Source of the DNA: Gaiellasilicea sp963763755
GTDB taxonomy: Bacteria > Actinomycetota > Thermoleophilia > Gaiellales > Gaiellaceae
Direction of reading: 5' to 3'
DNA: 64,000 nucleotides
Assembly: GCA_963763755.1 (NCBI GenBank)
Contig: CAVXQE010000003.1
Location: 248,001 to 312,000, forward strand
Shown: positions 36,209-45,449 of the stretch, piece after piece
Numbering within the stretch: position 1 is the first letter of the stretch
Layout: every line of letters starts with the position of its first letter
Translations under genes and position numbers: made by a program
The notes under the pieces: model-generated
What the model was told of the DNA's origin: nothing
Database searches by the model: none
What the model saw: the letters and a program-made list of their open reading frames with translations, nothing else

Positions 36209-37401
36209 ATGCCAAACAGACCAGTCTCGATCGTCGGTGCAGGCCTCGGCGGGCTGACTCTCGCACGCGTCCTCCACGTTCACGGCATCCCCGCCACCGT
36301 CTACGAGGCTGAGCCCGCGGCGGAGGCCCGTACGCAGGGCGGTCAGATCGATATCCATGAGCACAACGGACAGCGCGCGCTCGAAGCGGCTGGCCTCACC
36401 GACGAGTTCCGCGCGATCATTCGAGTCGGTGGCGAGGCGTCACGCATGATCGATCCGCAGGGCGCGGTGCTGCTCGACGAGCCCGACGACGGTACGGGCG
36501 GGCGTCCCGAGGTGCTCCGCGGCGACCTGCGTCGGATCCTGCTCGACGCCCTGCCCGACGAGACGATTCGGTGGGGCCGCAAGGTCTCTGGTGTCCAGCC
36601 CCTCGGGGACGGTCGCCATGAACTGATGTTCGCCGACGGGTCGACCGTTTCCACTGGCCTCCTCATCGGTGCCGACGGCGCCTGGTCGAAGATCCGCCCG
36701 CTGCTCTCCGACGCGACACCCGAATACGTCGGGACAACGTTCATCGAGACCTACCTGTACGACGTCGACGAGCGGCACTCCGCGACGGCCGAGGCGGTCG
36801 GCGGTGGCTCGCTACTTGCGCTCACCCCGGGAAGGGGATCGTCGCCCATCGCGAGGCGGGAGGCGTCCTTCACACGTACGTCCAGCTGACGCGTCCCGTC
36901 GAATGGATCGCCGACGTCGATTTCACCGATTCCGCTGTCGCGACGGCTCGAATCGCGGCCGAGTTCCACGGGTGGGCGCCGGAACTCATGGCGCTGATCA
37001 ACGACGGCGAGACTACGCCGATCGCGCGCATGATCTACACGCTCCCCGACGACCACCGATGGGACCGTGTACCCGGGGTGACGCTTCTCGGCGACGCGGC
37101 GCACCTGATGCCGCCTTCCGGCGAGGGCGCGAACCTGGCGATGCTCGACGGCGCCGAACTCGGCGAGGCGATCGCCGAGCACGCCGACGACATCGAGGCT
37201 GCACTCACTATCTACGAACGAGCGATGTTCCCGCGCAGCGAGTCGGCCGCCGTCGACGCGCGCATCATCCTGGACCTCTGTCTCGGCGACCGCGCACCGT
37301 TCGGACTCATCGACTTCTTTACCGCCCCACTCGAGGCCGGCGAACACGAGCCGCACTGGCAGCCCTCACCTGTCACCCCCGATCGCGGCACGATCGGCTA
37401 A
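36209..37401 (+). CDS. FAD-dependent monooxygenase, TetX-like (one frameshift)
   Basis: A protein of about 397 residues. FAD motifs: PVSIVGAGLGGLTLARVL (GxGxxG), RGDLRRILLDALPDETI and the second FAD motif TLLGDAAHLMPPSGEGANLA. The segment GGQIDIHEHNGQRALEAAGL resembles TetX and related class A flavoprotein hydroxylases. The frame shifts near 36835, between LTPGK and GIVAHREAGG. ATG at 36209 is chosen; an in-frame ATG lies 11 codons upstream inside a repeat. Similarity to TetX is by motif only, so tetracycline as substrate is unproven. Confidence 0.78.
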
Positions 37402-37528
37402 CTAGCCGTGGAAAGAGCCGCACGGTTCAACCACAAAGGGCAACGGCATAGCGTAGAACGCATCGGCAGAACAGGCTGAGGCGATCCGCCAGTCGCCCCG
37501 ATTCGGCGCACCTCGGTACGGTGCTCCG

Positions 37529-38368
37529 ATGAGCGAAGAGGGGGACATCCCCACGTACCAGCCCGACCTGAAGGCGATCGTGGGCGGGGCGTTCTCCGCA
37601 GCCGCCGAGACCTACGACCAGGTGGTGGGATTCTTCGTCCCGTTCGGTCAGGCACTGGTCGCCGCGGCGGGTCCCGACCGGGGCGCCGAGGTCCTCGACA
37701 TCGCCTGCGGTCGCGGTGCGTGCCTCTACCCGGCGCTCGACGCCGTCGGCCACGACGGCTCGGTGCTCGGCATCGATCTCGCGCCGGGGATGGTCGAGCA
37801 GCTCAACGCCGAGCTGACCGCCAAGGGCATCCGCAACGCCGTGGCACGGGTCGGCGATGCGGATGACCTCGACCTGCCCGACGCCTCGTTCGATGTCGTC
37901 ACCGGCGGATTCATGATCTTCTTTCCGCCCGATCCGCCGCGGGTCCTCCAGGAGCTGCGCCGAGTGCTGGCGCCGGGCGGCACCCTGGCCCTGTCGATCT
38001 TCGACGGGCCATCCGGTTTCCCGTGGATGGACGACATCGCTGCCGAGCTGTTCGGGCCGTCGCCGCCGATGCCGAGTTTGGAGTTCGACAAGGCAGCGGT
38101 GCTCGACGCCGCCCTCGTGGCAGCCGGCTTCACCCGCCCGACGGCCATCGACGTGATCGAGCGGTTCCGCTTCGCCGATGCTGGCCAGGCCGAGGCGTGG
38201 ATACGCAGCACCGGCGTTCGGATGCTCCTCGACCGCTGCAACGACCAGCAGCTCGCCCGGTGCCGGGAGCTGATCGCCCAGAACCTCGAGGCCCATCACC
38301 GGACCGCGAACCGAGACGGCTACGAGCTAGTGCAGCGGGCGCGGATGACCGTCGCGCAGCGGGCCTGA
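37529..38368 (+). CDS. class I SAM-dependent methyltransferase, copy 1
   Basis: A 279-residue protein with SAM motif I VLDIACGRGACLYPALDAVG, motif II SVLGIDLAPGMVEQLNAEL and motif IV SFDVVTGGFMIFFPPDPPRV, followed by LAPGGTLALSIFDGP. It is a UbiE/SmtA-like small-molecule methyltransferase with no named substrate. A near-identical but frameshifted copy lies in opposite orientation at 53937-54775. It converges on a GFA gene. Confidence 0.85.
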   Translation: MSEEGDIPTYQPDLKAIVGGAFSAAAETYDQVVGFFVPFGQALVAAAGPDRGAEVLDIACGRGACLYPALDAVGHDGSVLGIDLAPGMVEQLNAELTAKGIRNAVARVGDADDLDLPDASFDVVTGGFMIFFPPDPPRVLQELRRVLAPGGTLALSIFDGPSGFPWMDDIAAELFGPSPPMPSLEFDKAAVLDAALVAAGFTRPTAIDVIERFRFADAGQAEAWIRSTGVRMLLDRCNDQQLARCRELIAQNLEAHHRTANRDGYELVQRARMTVAQRA

Positions 38369-38430
38369 CTCAGGCCCTGGTCTTCTGGAACCCTGGCCGA
38401 ACTCGAGCGGGCGGCCAACGCGTTGACCCC

Positions 38431-38468
38431 CTCACGCCTAAGTTGTGTGAAGCGTTAGGACAGAAGAC
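38431..38468 (+). repeat. dispersed repeat, short module A
   Basis: CTCACGCCTAAGTTGTGTGA followed by AGCGTTAGGACAGAAG. The corresponding site after the second methyltransferase copy reads GCCTAA...TTAGGC as a clean hairpin. Confidence 0.6.
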
Positions 38469-38670
38469 CTATGCTGGGCGGCCCGAACAGGCCAACGAGC
38501 CGCTTCAGTCCAACGTCGACCCTGGGGGGAAGCGCACTTCGAGAGCGTTGCTGACCGCCGGCGTCTCTCGCTCTTGCTGGTCCGTCTCGGTAAGCGGAAT
38601 GCGGCCATCGAGCTTCTCGCGGATGCCGTACGCGATCCCGAGTGCGCGATGTGTGGGCGCCGTCGCGTCG

Positions 38671-39108
38671 CTACTCGGCGATCGTCTCGCCGGAGCCACC
38701 CAACTCTTTGGGGAAATCCTTGAGCTTGGGAAGGCCATCTTTCATAGGCAGCACAGTCGACTCGTAGTTGACGTGCACCTCGGGCGTAAACGGGAACGCA
38801 GGGATCGTCGCGGCGTAGACGTCGACCAAGCCCCAGGTCGGGTGTCGCGTCAGCAGATGGCCACCGCAGACCTTGCACCACTGGCGATAGCTCTGCTCGG
38901 TCTCGTGGTACTCGCCGATTTGGTCTTCTCCCTGCATCACCTTGACCGCCTCGGGTTTCCAGAGCGTGAACGCGTTGACAGGACCAGCTGACCAGCTCCT
39001 GCAGTTGGCGCAATGGCAGTACCCAGCACCCTCCGGATCGCCCGTGACGACGATCGTCACAGCACCACATAGGCACTGACCTTCGAAGGTCTTTTCATCC
39101 TGGCTCAT
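38671..39108 (-). CDS. GFA-family (glutathione-dependent formaldehyde-activating-like) zinc protein, copy 1
   Basis: A 145-residue protein with the GFA zinc cysteines: GQCLCGAVTI (CxC), GYCHCANCRSWSAG (CxCxxC) and WCKVCGGHLL (CxxC). Members share the fold of Gfa but mostly lack proof of formaldehyde chemistry. The copy at 52642-53079 is nearly identical. Confidence 0.85.
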   Translation of the reverse strand: MSQDEKTFEGQCLCGAVTIVVTGDPEGAGYCHCANCRSWSAGPVNAFTLWKPEAVKVMQGEDQIGEYHETEQSYRQWCKVCGGHLLTRHPTWGLVDVYAATIPAFPFTPEVHVNYESTVLPMKDGLPKLKDFPKELGGSGETIAE

Positions 39109-39244
39109 CTGCCGCTCTCTTTCGGTGTCGCCGGCCGTGTTCTAGACTCGGCGCTTCACGCAAAGCAACGTAGAGCATTGCTTCATCAGTTACTAGTTCT
39201 GATGACCCATTTGAGTCATGGAACCCGTCTGTACGCGGCAGGCG

Positions 39245-39350
39245 CTACGACATCCCGGAGCCGCTGGCAGACGGGGCACACACCCTAAGTAGCGTGGATC
39301 AATAGGACAGAACACACTCGTCTGCGCCGGCGTCCGTAAGTGTCCCCTGG
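39245..39350 (+). repeat. dispersed repeat, modules A plus B (diverged)
   Basis: CTACGACATCCCGGAGCCGC, then CCTAAGTAGCGTGGATCAAT, AGGACAGAACACACTCGTCT, GCGCCGGCGTCCGTAAGTGT, CCCCTGG: a full A-B unit with changes. Confidence 0.6.
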
Positions 39351-39369
39351 CGAGTACGACCTTGCCGCC

Positions 39370-40285
39370 ATGAACACGGTGCAAGATGATGCCGTCATGG
39401 CTGGGGCGTCTGGCACGCAGACGGTGGTGGCGGCCGAGGGGCGGACGCTGACGATCGCCGAGTGGGGCGACCCGGATGGGTTCCCGGTCTTCTTCCTTCA
39501 TGGCACGCCGGGCTCGCGCTTTGTCGGGCAGGCCAACGCGAGTGCGTATGCGAGTGTCGGAGCGCGCGTGATCACCTACGACAGGCCCGGCTACGGCGGC
39601 TCCGATCGCTTCCGCGGCCGGCGGGTTGTCGACTGCGTCGCTGACGTTTCCGCGATCGCAGACAGCCTCGGTATTGAGCGGTTCGCCGTGAGCGGCGGCT
39701 CCTGGGGCGGCCCGCACAGCCTGGCGGTCGCCGCACGTCTGCCCGAGCGGGTGACGAGAGCCGCCTGTGTAGCGGGGGTCGCGCCGTTCGACATGCCTGG
39801 CTTCGACTGGTTCGCAGGCATGGACGCGGTCAACATCGAGGAGATCGGCTGGGCACTGGAAGGCGAAGACGTCCTCGCTCGCGAGATCGACCGAATGGCG
39901 ACTGCGTGGCTCGAACGGCTAGCCGACGATCCTTCCAAGGGGGGCGAGGTGGAGTTCTCTGACGCTGACCGTGCTGTAATGGCGAATCCCGAGCGGCAGG
40001 CGGTGGAGCGACGGATGCTTAACGAGGCGTTTCGTCAAGGCGTCTGGGGCTATGTCGACGACACCCTCTGTCTGATCCAACCTTGGGGCTTCGACGTGAC
40101 CGAGATCCGCGTCCCGACCCGCATCGCTTTACGGCCTGACCGACGTGCTCGTGCCGCGCCAGCATGGCGAGTGGCTCGCTAACAACGTGCCGAACGCCGA
40201 GGCCGTTATCGATGAACAGGGCGGCCACTTCTCGGCTCCCAACCACGTCACGGAACGATTCGGCTGGCTCGTCCAGCCGGTCTGA
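39370..40285 (+). CDS. alpha/beta hydrolase (one frameshift)
   Basis: A protein of about 305 residues. Oxyanion-hole HGTPGSRF, nucleophile elbow VSGGSWGGPHSLA with the catalytic Ser, an Asp in the YGLTDVLVPRQHG loop and the catalytic His in DEQGGHFSAP. The frame shifts near 40125, just before YGLTDVLVP; without this the Asp and His would be missing. The start is the first ATG after the upstream repeat; a second candidate is ten codons on. Confidence 0.78.
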
Positions 40286-40342
40286 CGCTCTTGACGCAGC
40301 GCCACTCAGACGATCGAGATGCCTCCCCGGGCTCACGACTGG

Positions 40343-40418
40343 CTTGGGCCAGCGTGCTCTCGCCTGACATCGCGCCGGGCCTGCCGCGCTGAGTAGCGTG
40401 GAGTGTTAGGACAGAACC
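40343..40418 (+). repeat. dispersed repeat, module A
   Basis: CTTGGGCCAGCGTGCTCTCG, CCTGACATCGCGCCGGGCCT, GCCGCGCTGAGTAGCGTGGA, GTGTTAGGACAGAACC. The outer CCTGAC can pair with GTTAGG. Confidence 0.7.
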
Positions 40419-40530
40419 CGGTACGCGGATCATGGGTTAACACTGATGCCTGACCGTCGCGAGAGCGGCACGATCGGGTGCCCGAGCGCGGCTGATTGCG
40501 TTGCCCCAGGGGGAGGCGTAGGGTCGGCCT

Positions 40531-41433
40531 ATGCGCGGTCTTCGGACACGCATCAACGTTGGCGGGGCACTCGTCGGCGCGCTCGCAACGTGCGTCCTCG
40601 CGGTCGGCGCGTACGGCTCGAGCGATGCCCGCCCGACGCTCTTCGACTACGACCGGTCGGCGCCTCTCGACCTCGTGCTGGGCAAAACGACGATCTCAGG
40701 AAGCGTCGCCCGCCAGAAGCTGACGTTCAACGGGGCCGGATCCGACCGTCTCGGCGCCGACTTCTTGCATCCCGTCTCGGGCGGGCCGTGGCCGCTCGTG
40801 ATCTGGTCGCCGGGCTTCGGCGGCGGCCGCGGCCAGGACCTCCCGCAGGCCCAGGCGCTGGCCCGCGCCGGCGTCGCATCGCTGCTCGTGGATCCGCCGC
40901 CCGGCACCTACGACACCAGGGGCGGCTGCACCGCGGCGCACGATCTGCCCAGGTACGTCAGCTACGTGATCAGCCGACGCCGCGCGATTGACGTCGCCGA
41001 GAAGCTTCCGAACGTGAACACGAAGAGGCTCGCCGCCGTCGGCTTCAGCTACGGCGCCGAAATCACCGGCACGCTTGCGGGCCTCGAGCACAGGCGGATC
41101 GGTGCGTTCGCCTTCAAGTCCGGGCGCGGGCACAACACGGGCTTCTCCCAATCCTTCTGCCCGTCCCTCCGCGATAAGGCCGCGTTCACCGCATATGTCG
41201 CCAAGATGGGCGTCGTTGATCCGGTGCGTTGGCTGCCGTCGGCTGCGCACACGCCCGTCCTCGTCCAGAACGGCACCAAGGACGAGCTGACGCCGAGGGC
41301 CGATGTCCTCGCGCTTTACGCCGCGGCGAAGGGGCCGAAAGAGCTCCGCTGGTACGCCGCGGGCCACGACCTGAACGCCGAGGCCGCCGCGTACCGGCAG
41401 CAGTGGTTGCTCCGTCAGCTCATCGGTCGCTAG
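40531..41433 (+). CDS. exported alpha/beta hydrolase (dienelactone-hydrolase-like)
   Basis: A 300-residue protein with an N-terminal membrane or signal segment (VGGALVGALATCVLAVGAYG). Catalytic features: nucleophile elbow AVGFSYGAEITG, the acid loop GTKDELTPRAD and His in WYAAGHDLNAEA. The region WSPGFGGGRGQDLPQ forms the oxyanion loop. Its substrate is unknown. Confidence 0.75.
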   Translation: MRGLRTRINVGGALVGALATCVLAVGAYGSSDARPTLFDYDRSAPLDLVLGKTTISGSVARQKLTFNGAGSDRLGADFLHPVSGGPWPLVIWSPGFGGGRGQDLPQAQALARAGVASLLVDPPPGTYDTRGGCTAAHDLPRYVSYVISRRRAIDVAEKLPNVNTKRLAAVGFSYGAEITGTLAGLEHRRIGAFAFKSGRGHNTGFSQSFCPSLRDKAAFTAYVAKMGVVDPVRWLPSAAHTPVLVQNGTKDELTPRADVLALYAAAKGPKELRWYAAGHDLNAEAAAYRQQWLLRQLIGR

Positions 41434-41699
41434 CCGCCCCTGCCGAGCGGCTTCGCGTCAAAGCCCTGACGCGTCACGTAGCACGCGAGCAACAGGACCC
41501 GAGACCGGATGCGGCCCACGGGTCGAGCGTCTGTTTCGGGCCCGAGGCTGGAGGCAGACCTACAGTGCCCGGCAGCCTCCGGCGGCCAACCTCTCGGGCT
41601 GACCGGCCGGAGGCCGTCCAGCGATCCTTTAGAGCGCGGCGCGCGATAGCGGTTCCGCAGCCTCCACCGATGCTGGATCGACGCGGGAAGGCGACTTAG

Positions 41700-42395
41700 C
41701 TAGGCCTTCTGGTAGAAGAAGTAGTCGGCTGTGTAAGGCACAAACGCCTGATTACCGACGTCTGTTAGCGAGCTACAGCCCGTCTTCGGTGCGAGCCCTC
41801 CAGTGGTGTTCAGCCGCTGGACGAAGGTGGTCTTCGTCAGCGTGTCGCCACCGGTCGGTCCCTTCTGGACTCCAACCTCATCGAGCAGGAGCCAGTTAAC
41901 CGCACTCGTGTCGACGGTGACCGATCCACTGCCGTCCGAGCCAGATTGGTGCAGCTTGGCCCAGATGATGCTCGAGTCCCGGTGCTGCCACGTGACGCGG
42001 ATCGCGCCATCGGCCACCACCTTTGGATCAGTATTAGGGTCACGCGGGTTGGTACTGAGGTTGGGACTGAAGTAGTGGGTGATGACTTGCCCACCGTCCT
42101 CGCTGAACAGGGTGGCCTGCGGCGTGAAGAGTACGTAGGCGACGCCAGCGCCTGAGGGCCGGCAGACGTAGTTCTGGGTGCCGACACCGTGAGTCCCCAG
42201 GAACAGCTTGTTCCCCGCTGGCACCGGCGCCATGCCGTCGGGCAGGGGTGGCGGTGTAATGCCGCCGCGCGTGGCCGCCTGCGTCGACGAGGCCGTGAAA
42301 GCCGTACTAGTGGCGACTCCCGCCAACACCATGCCTGCTACGGCCAAACCTCCGATCGTTCCGAACAACTTTGACTTCAAAGTCCTGTACGACAT
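41700..42395 (-). CDS. secreted DUF3455-family protein
   Basis: A 231-residue protein with AAGGAGG upstream of the ATG and a signal peptide (GGLAVAGMVLAGVATSTAFT). The mature part has ITPPPLPDGMAPVPAGNKLF, GVGTQNYVCRPS, TPQATLFSEDGGQVITHYFS and the C-terminal FVQRLNTTGGLAP, the pattern of DUF3455. These are secreted proteins of soil bacteria and fungi with unknown function. Confidence 0.75.
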   Translation of the reverse strand: MSYRTLKSKLFGTIGGLAVAGMVLAGVATSTAFTASSTQAATRGGITPPPLPDGMAPVPAGNKLFLGTHGVGTQNYVCRPSGAGVAYVLFTPQATLFSEDGGQVITHYFSPNLSTNPRDPNTDPKVVADGAIRVTWQHRDSSIIWAKLHQSGSDGSGSVTVDTSAVNWLLLDEVGVQKGPTGGDTLTKTTFVQRLNTTGGLAPKTGCSSLTDVGNQAFVPYTADYFFYQKA

Positions 42396-42690
42396 TTTGA
42401 TTCCTCCTTATTCGCCTTGTGGCGGTTGTTGCGACGGCCGCCGTCAGTACGACGGGCACTAGTGCAGTCACCTTCAATGTTCACCTCCGTCATCGAGTAA
42501 GCGAGACGACATCGTGCGGCCCGCCGGGTTTCGTTCGCACCGTGGCAACCCCCCTGTCTTTTGAAGCCGACCTCCTAGTGGTGGACGAGAGCCGTCGAGC
42601 CCTCGAGGCAAGCTGGATCCGCGCGGCATGCACAAGCACCTCGCGCACGGCGTCCGTCTTCCTGCCCGCTTCTACTGCCCCCCTCTGGGG
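42396..42690. other. intergenic stretch without recognisable genes
   Basis: It holds the promoter region of the DUF3455 gene at its left edge and no open frame with family similarity. The repeat unit follows directly. Confidence 0.4.
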
Positions 42691-42799
42691 CTAGCGTCTC
42701 TCGCCTGACATCCCTCGGAGGGCGTGCCGCGCTAAGTAGCGTGGATCAAACGGGCCAGAACACACTCGCATGGGCGAGTGTTTGGGATTGTTCCTTGAG
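42691..42799 (+). repeat. dispersed repeat, modules A plus B
   Basis: TCTCGCCTGACATCCCTCGG, AGGGCGTGCCGCGCTAAGTA, GCGTGGATCAAACGGGCCAG, AACACACTCGCATGGGCGAG, TGTTTGGGATTGTTCCTTGA: a complete A-B unit. Confidence 0.7.
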
Positions 42800-42950
42800 C
42801 CCGAAGCTGCCCGCGAGAACGTGCAGGTCGCGCTCGGCCAGGCTGTCAAACAGCGCTGCGTTCGTCGTAAGCTCCACCCATGGCCGATCACCTGAAATTG
42901 CTTCGCGAGTTGGCCACCTTCGCGCCGGGTCGTGAGGTCACCGGCACTCG

Positions 42951-43871
42951 GTGCGACGGAACCGGATTCGTGCTCGGACGGCCGAGGCCGCGGACTTGAT
43001 CGACGGGCGTCTGCGGGTCGGGGTCCAGCTGCCGGAGGTCGAGCGCGACGTACGATGGCCGGAGCTGCGCGCGATAGCGCGAACCGTGGAAGCGTCTGGC
43101 TACGACTCCATCTGGGTCGGCGACCACATGCTCTACCGGGGCGACGCTCGCCCGGAGCGTGGACCTTGGGATGCCTGGTCGATGCTGGCGGCGTTGGCCG
43201 CGTCGACCGAACGGGTACGGCTGGGGCCGCTTGTCGCGTCGACCGCGTTTCATCCGCCGGGTCTTGTTGCACGGATGGCGGCAGCGATCGACGAAGTATC
43301 CGCGGGACGGTTCACTCTCGGTGTGGGCACAGGCTGGAACGAAGCGGAGTTTCGCGCGTTCGGGATCGCGTTCGAGAACAAGGTGGCGCGTTTCGAGGAA
43401 GCGTTCACAATCATCCGACGACTGCTAGCCGGTGAGCGCGTGAGTTTCGATGGGCGCTTCTATCGCGTCGATGACGCTCTGCTCTTGCCGCGGCCAAAGC
43501 GCCGCGTGCCACTACTCGTCGGTAGTTCCGGGCCGCGGATGCTCGCGGCGACGTCGCCTCACGTCGACTGGTGGAACAGTTGGTACGCGTGGTACGGCAA
43601 CACGCCGTCGGGGTTCGCAGCGTTGAGTTCAAGGTTCGAGGGCGACTTCAAGCGGAGCGCCTGCGTGCTCGTATCGGTCGACGGAGGGACCGGCGAGCGA
43701 GCTATCGAAGAAGGATCGCCACCCGTCGAGTCACGCGAACTGCACAACCACCTGAACGAACTCACCGACGCCGGAGCCGACGAGGCGATCCTCGTTCTCG
43801 ATCCGATCAACGAACGCTCTGTCGCCGCCGTAGCCGACGCGCTTGGGCTCGATCCGGCATCGGCTCGGTGA
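42951..43871 (+). CDS. LLM-class F420-dependent oxidoreductase
   Basis: A luciferase-like TIM barrel: RVGVQLPEVERDVRWPELRA, GYDSIWVGDHMLY, VRLGPLVASTAFHPPGLVAR, FTLGVGTGWNEAEFRAFGI and PLLVGSSGPRMLAATSPHVD. The family uses F420 (or FMN), which fits an actinobacterium. The start is uncertain: TTG at 42996, 15 codons in, begins closer to the first conserved strand. A short open frame (42880-42999) precedes it and may be a remnant. Confidence 0.82.
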   Translation: MRRNRIRARTAEAADLIDGRLRVGVQLPEVERDVRWPELRAIARTVEASGYDSIWVGDHMLYRGDARPERGPWDAWSMLAALAASTERVRLGPLVASTAFHPPGLVARMAAAIDEVSAGRFTLGVGTGWNEAEFRAFGIAFENKVARFEEAFTIIRRLLAGERVSFDGRFYRVDDALLLPRPKRRVPLLVGSSGPRMLAATSPHVDWWNSWYAWYGNTPSGFAALSSRFEGDFKRSACVLVSVDGGTGERAIEEGSPPVESRELHNHLNELTDAGADEAILVLDPINERSVAAVADALGLDPASAR

Positions 43872-43904
43872 CTAAGAGTCCTGGCGGTTTCGCCCGGCTC
43901 ATCT

Positions 43905-44008
43905 GCCGGGCCCGACATCGCTCGACGGGCCTTGCCGCGCTGAGTAGCGTGGATCAAATAGGCCAGAACACGCTCGCCTGGGCCAGCGTTCGGGAATGAC
44001 GCCTGAGG
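43905..44008 (+). repeat. dispersed repeat, modules A plus B (best full-length copy)
   Basis: CCCGACATCGCTCGACGGGC, CTTGCCGCGCTGAGTAGCGT, GGATCAAATAGGCCAGAACA, CGCTCGCCTGGGCCAGCGTT, CGGGAATGACGCCTGAGG. Confidence 0.75.
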
Positions 44009-44070
44009 TTCGTGCTTAACGACTACAGGGAGAGGAACTCCGCGTGGTGAGTTTCGAAAAGGGCCATCCT

Positions 44071-44323
44071 TCAAACCGCGCGTTCCCGAACATCAAGAGT
44101 GCCGCACTTCCGGCACACACGGTGCTCGAAGGACTCATCGTCTTTCTCCGAGACGCCCAGTCCGGGGAGTCCTTTCACGCCGAGCGTCTCTCTCGTCTGT
44201 CGGTCGAACTCCCACGCCTTGTCCGAGGTATCCCCCGCGATCTCCAACATGTCTCCCCATCATCCCTGGTCGCCACGGCCCCCAATCGTGGCGACAGAAG
44301 CGCTGTCGAAGCGCACGGATCAT
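44071..44323 (-). CDS. small zinc-ribbon-like protein (probable frameshift)
   Basis: Two open segments in neighbouring frames. The first encodes ALRQRFCRHDWGPWRPGMMG. The second, from about 44250, encodes MLEIAGDTSDKAWEFDRQ and ends FEHRVCRKCGTLDVRERAV. The combination CRHDWGPW...HRVCRKCG is seen in small zinc-binding proteins of soil actinobacteria. A one-base shift near 44250 joins them. No function is known. Confidence 0.45.
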
Positions 44324-44542
44324 CGTCTACAAGTAAAACAACTCGGAGGCTGGGCCGTACTACTCGCTGCGTGACCTGCTAGGGACCACGAAATGCTGGC
44401 CCTGCAAGTCGAATCCTGTTCGCCTACGCTCCTACGTCTCGCACAACCATATGGGGCGCGTCGGGAGATTGCGGGCTTTCGGCCGGGGTTCTGGCCGCAG
44501 GGCCAGTTGGGTCACCCTAGCTCATCTGGAGGGCGTGCGTGG

Positions 44543-44800
44543 TTAACGCTTCTTCCCGATCCTCAACCACTTGCGGATCTTTGCGGTGAGGCTGGCCATA
44601 GGGTGAGTCGACGCCGCTTCACCAATCATTTCGCCGAACCCTCCTACTAGGTGCTGATGCTCGCGGCTACAAAACGGGCACGCGTCGGCGGCCGGGAACG
44701 ACCGCCTGTTCGGGGCGCAGGAGCTCAATGCTTCCGCCGGATTTCGCCACCGTGGTACGTGGGTTAGAGACAGTCGTAGTTGAGTTCCGGCAACTTCCAA
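44543..44800 (-). CDS. possible small cysteine-containing hypothetical protein
   Basis: An 85-residue open frame with ACPFCSREHQHLVGG (CxxC plus His) and a basic C-terminal helix (AKIRKWLRIGKKR). There is no family match and no clear ribosome site. It is listed because the CxxC and basic tail look protein-like. Confidence 0.25.
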   Translation of the reverse strand: MEVAGTQLRLSLTHVPRWRNPAEALSSCAPNRRSFPAADACPFCSREHQHLVGGFGEMIGEAASTHPMASLTAKIRKWLRIGKKR

Positions 44801-44940
44801 TCAACCGCGACGCTCGTGATCCGAGCAGGGAAGGGTGGGGTGCGATGTTCGCACCGCTCATGAGCGGCGGTGTGCCCTGCGACGGCCCTGGTGGCAATGT
44901 TGCTTGCTGGGTGGTCTCGGCGGCTGCGGTAACTGGGCGC

Positions 44941-45393
44941 TTATGCGGGCTGAGGGGCCGGTTGGGCTGCGTGGGAAGGCGGGTGGGCGAGTCCGAGTTG
45001 GAAGAGGGTGCCGAGTCGGTCGGGTACGCCCCAGTGCTCGACGATGCGTCCGTTTTCGACCCGGAGGCTGTCGAAGACGTCCGTGCGCATGGTGCGGCCG
45101 GTGGGAGGGTTGCCCATGAAGGTGCCGTCGTTGGTGCCGGTGCCGGTCATGCGCAGCCAGACGGTGTCGTCGTCGGTGGTCAGGTCCTCGATTTGCAGTT
45201 CGAAGTCGGAGAACGCACGCCGCAGCGAGGAGATCACGGCCTTGACGCCCTCGGCGCCGGCGGCGTGGTCGGGGCCGAAGTTCTGGTGCTCGACCATTTC
45301 GGGTGAGATCAGCTCGTCGGCGACGTCGAGATTTCCCTGATTGAAGCCTTCTTCGATCAGGCGGCGGACGAGCTCTTCGGGGCTGGGCGACAT
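44941..45393 (-). CDS. SnoaL-like ester cyclase/polyketide-cyclase family protein
   Basis: A 150-residue alpha+beta barrel of the NTF2 fold: VRRLIEEGFNQGNLDVADEL, ISPEMVEHQNFGPDH, LTTDDDTVWLRMTGTGTNDG and ENGRIVEHWGVPDRLG. Asp/His in the last motif line the pocket. It is transcribed divergently from a TetR regulator over 56 bases containing a palindrome, so it is probably that regulator's target. Confidence 0.82.
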   Translation of the reverse strand: MSPSPEELVRRLIEEGFNQGNLDVADELISPEMVEHQNFGPDHAAGAEGVKAVISSLRRAFSDFELQIEDLTTDDDTVWLRMTGTGTNDGTFMGNPPTGRTMRTDVFDSLRVENGRIVEHWGVPDRLGTLFQLGLAHPPSHAAQPAPQPA

Positions 45394-45407
45394 GCGTCCT
45401 CCTTTTG

Positions 45408-45424
45408 ATAAAGCGATACTTTAT
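45408..45424. promoter_or_regulatory. probable TetR operator between divergent genes
   Basis: ATAAAG-CGATA-CTTTAT, six-base arms, centred between the two start codons and overlapping the expected promoter region of both. Confidence 0.55.
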
Positions 45425-45449
45425 TGAATAAGCAGGTACCGTAGAGAAC

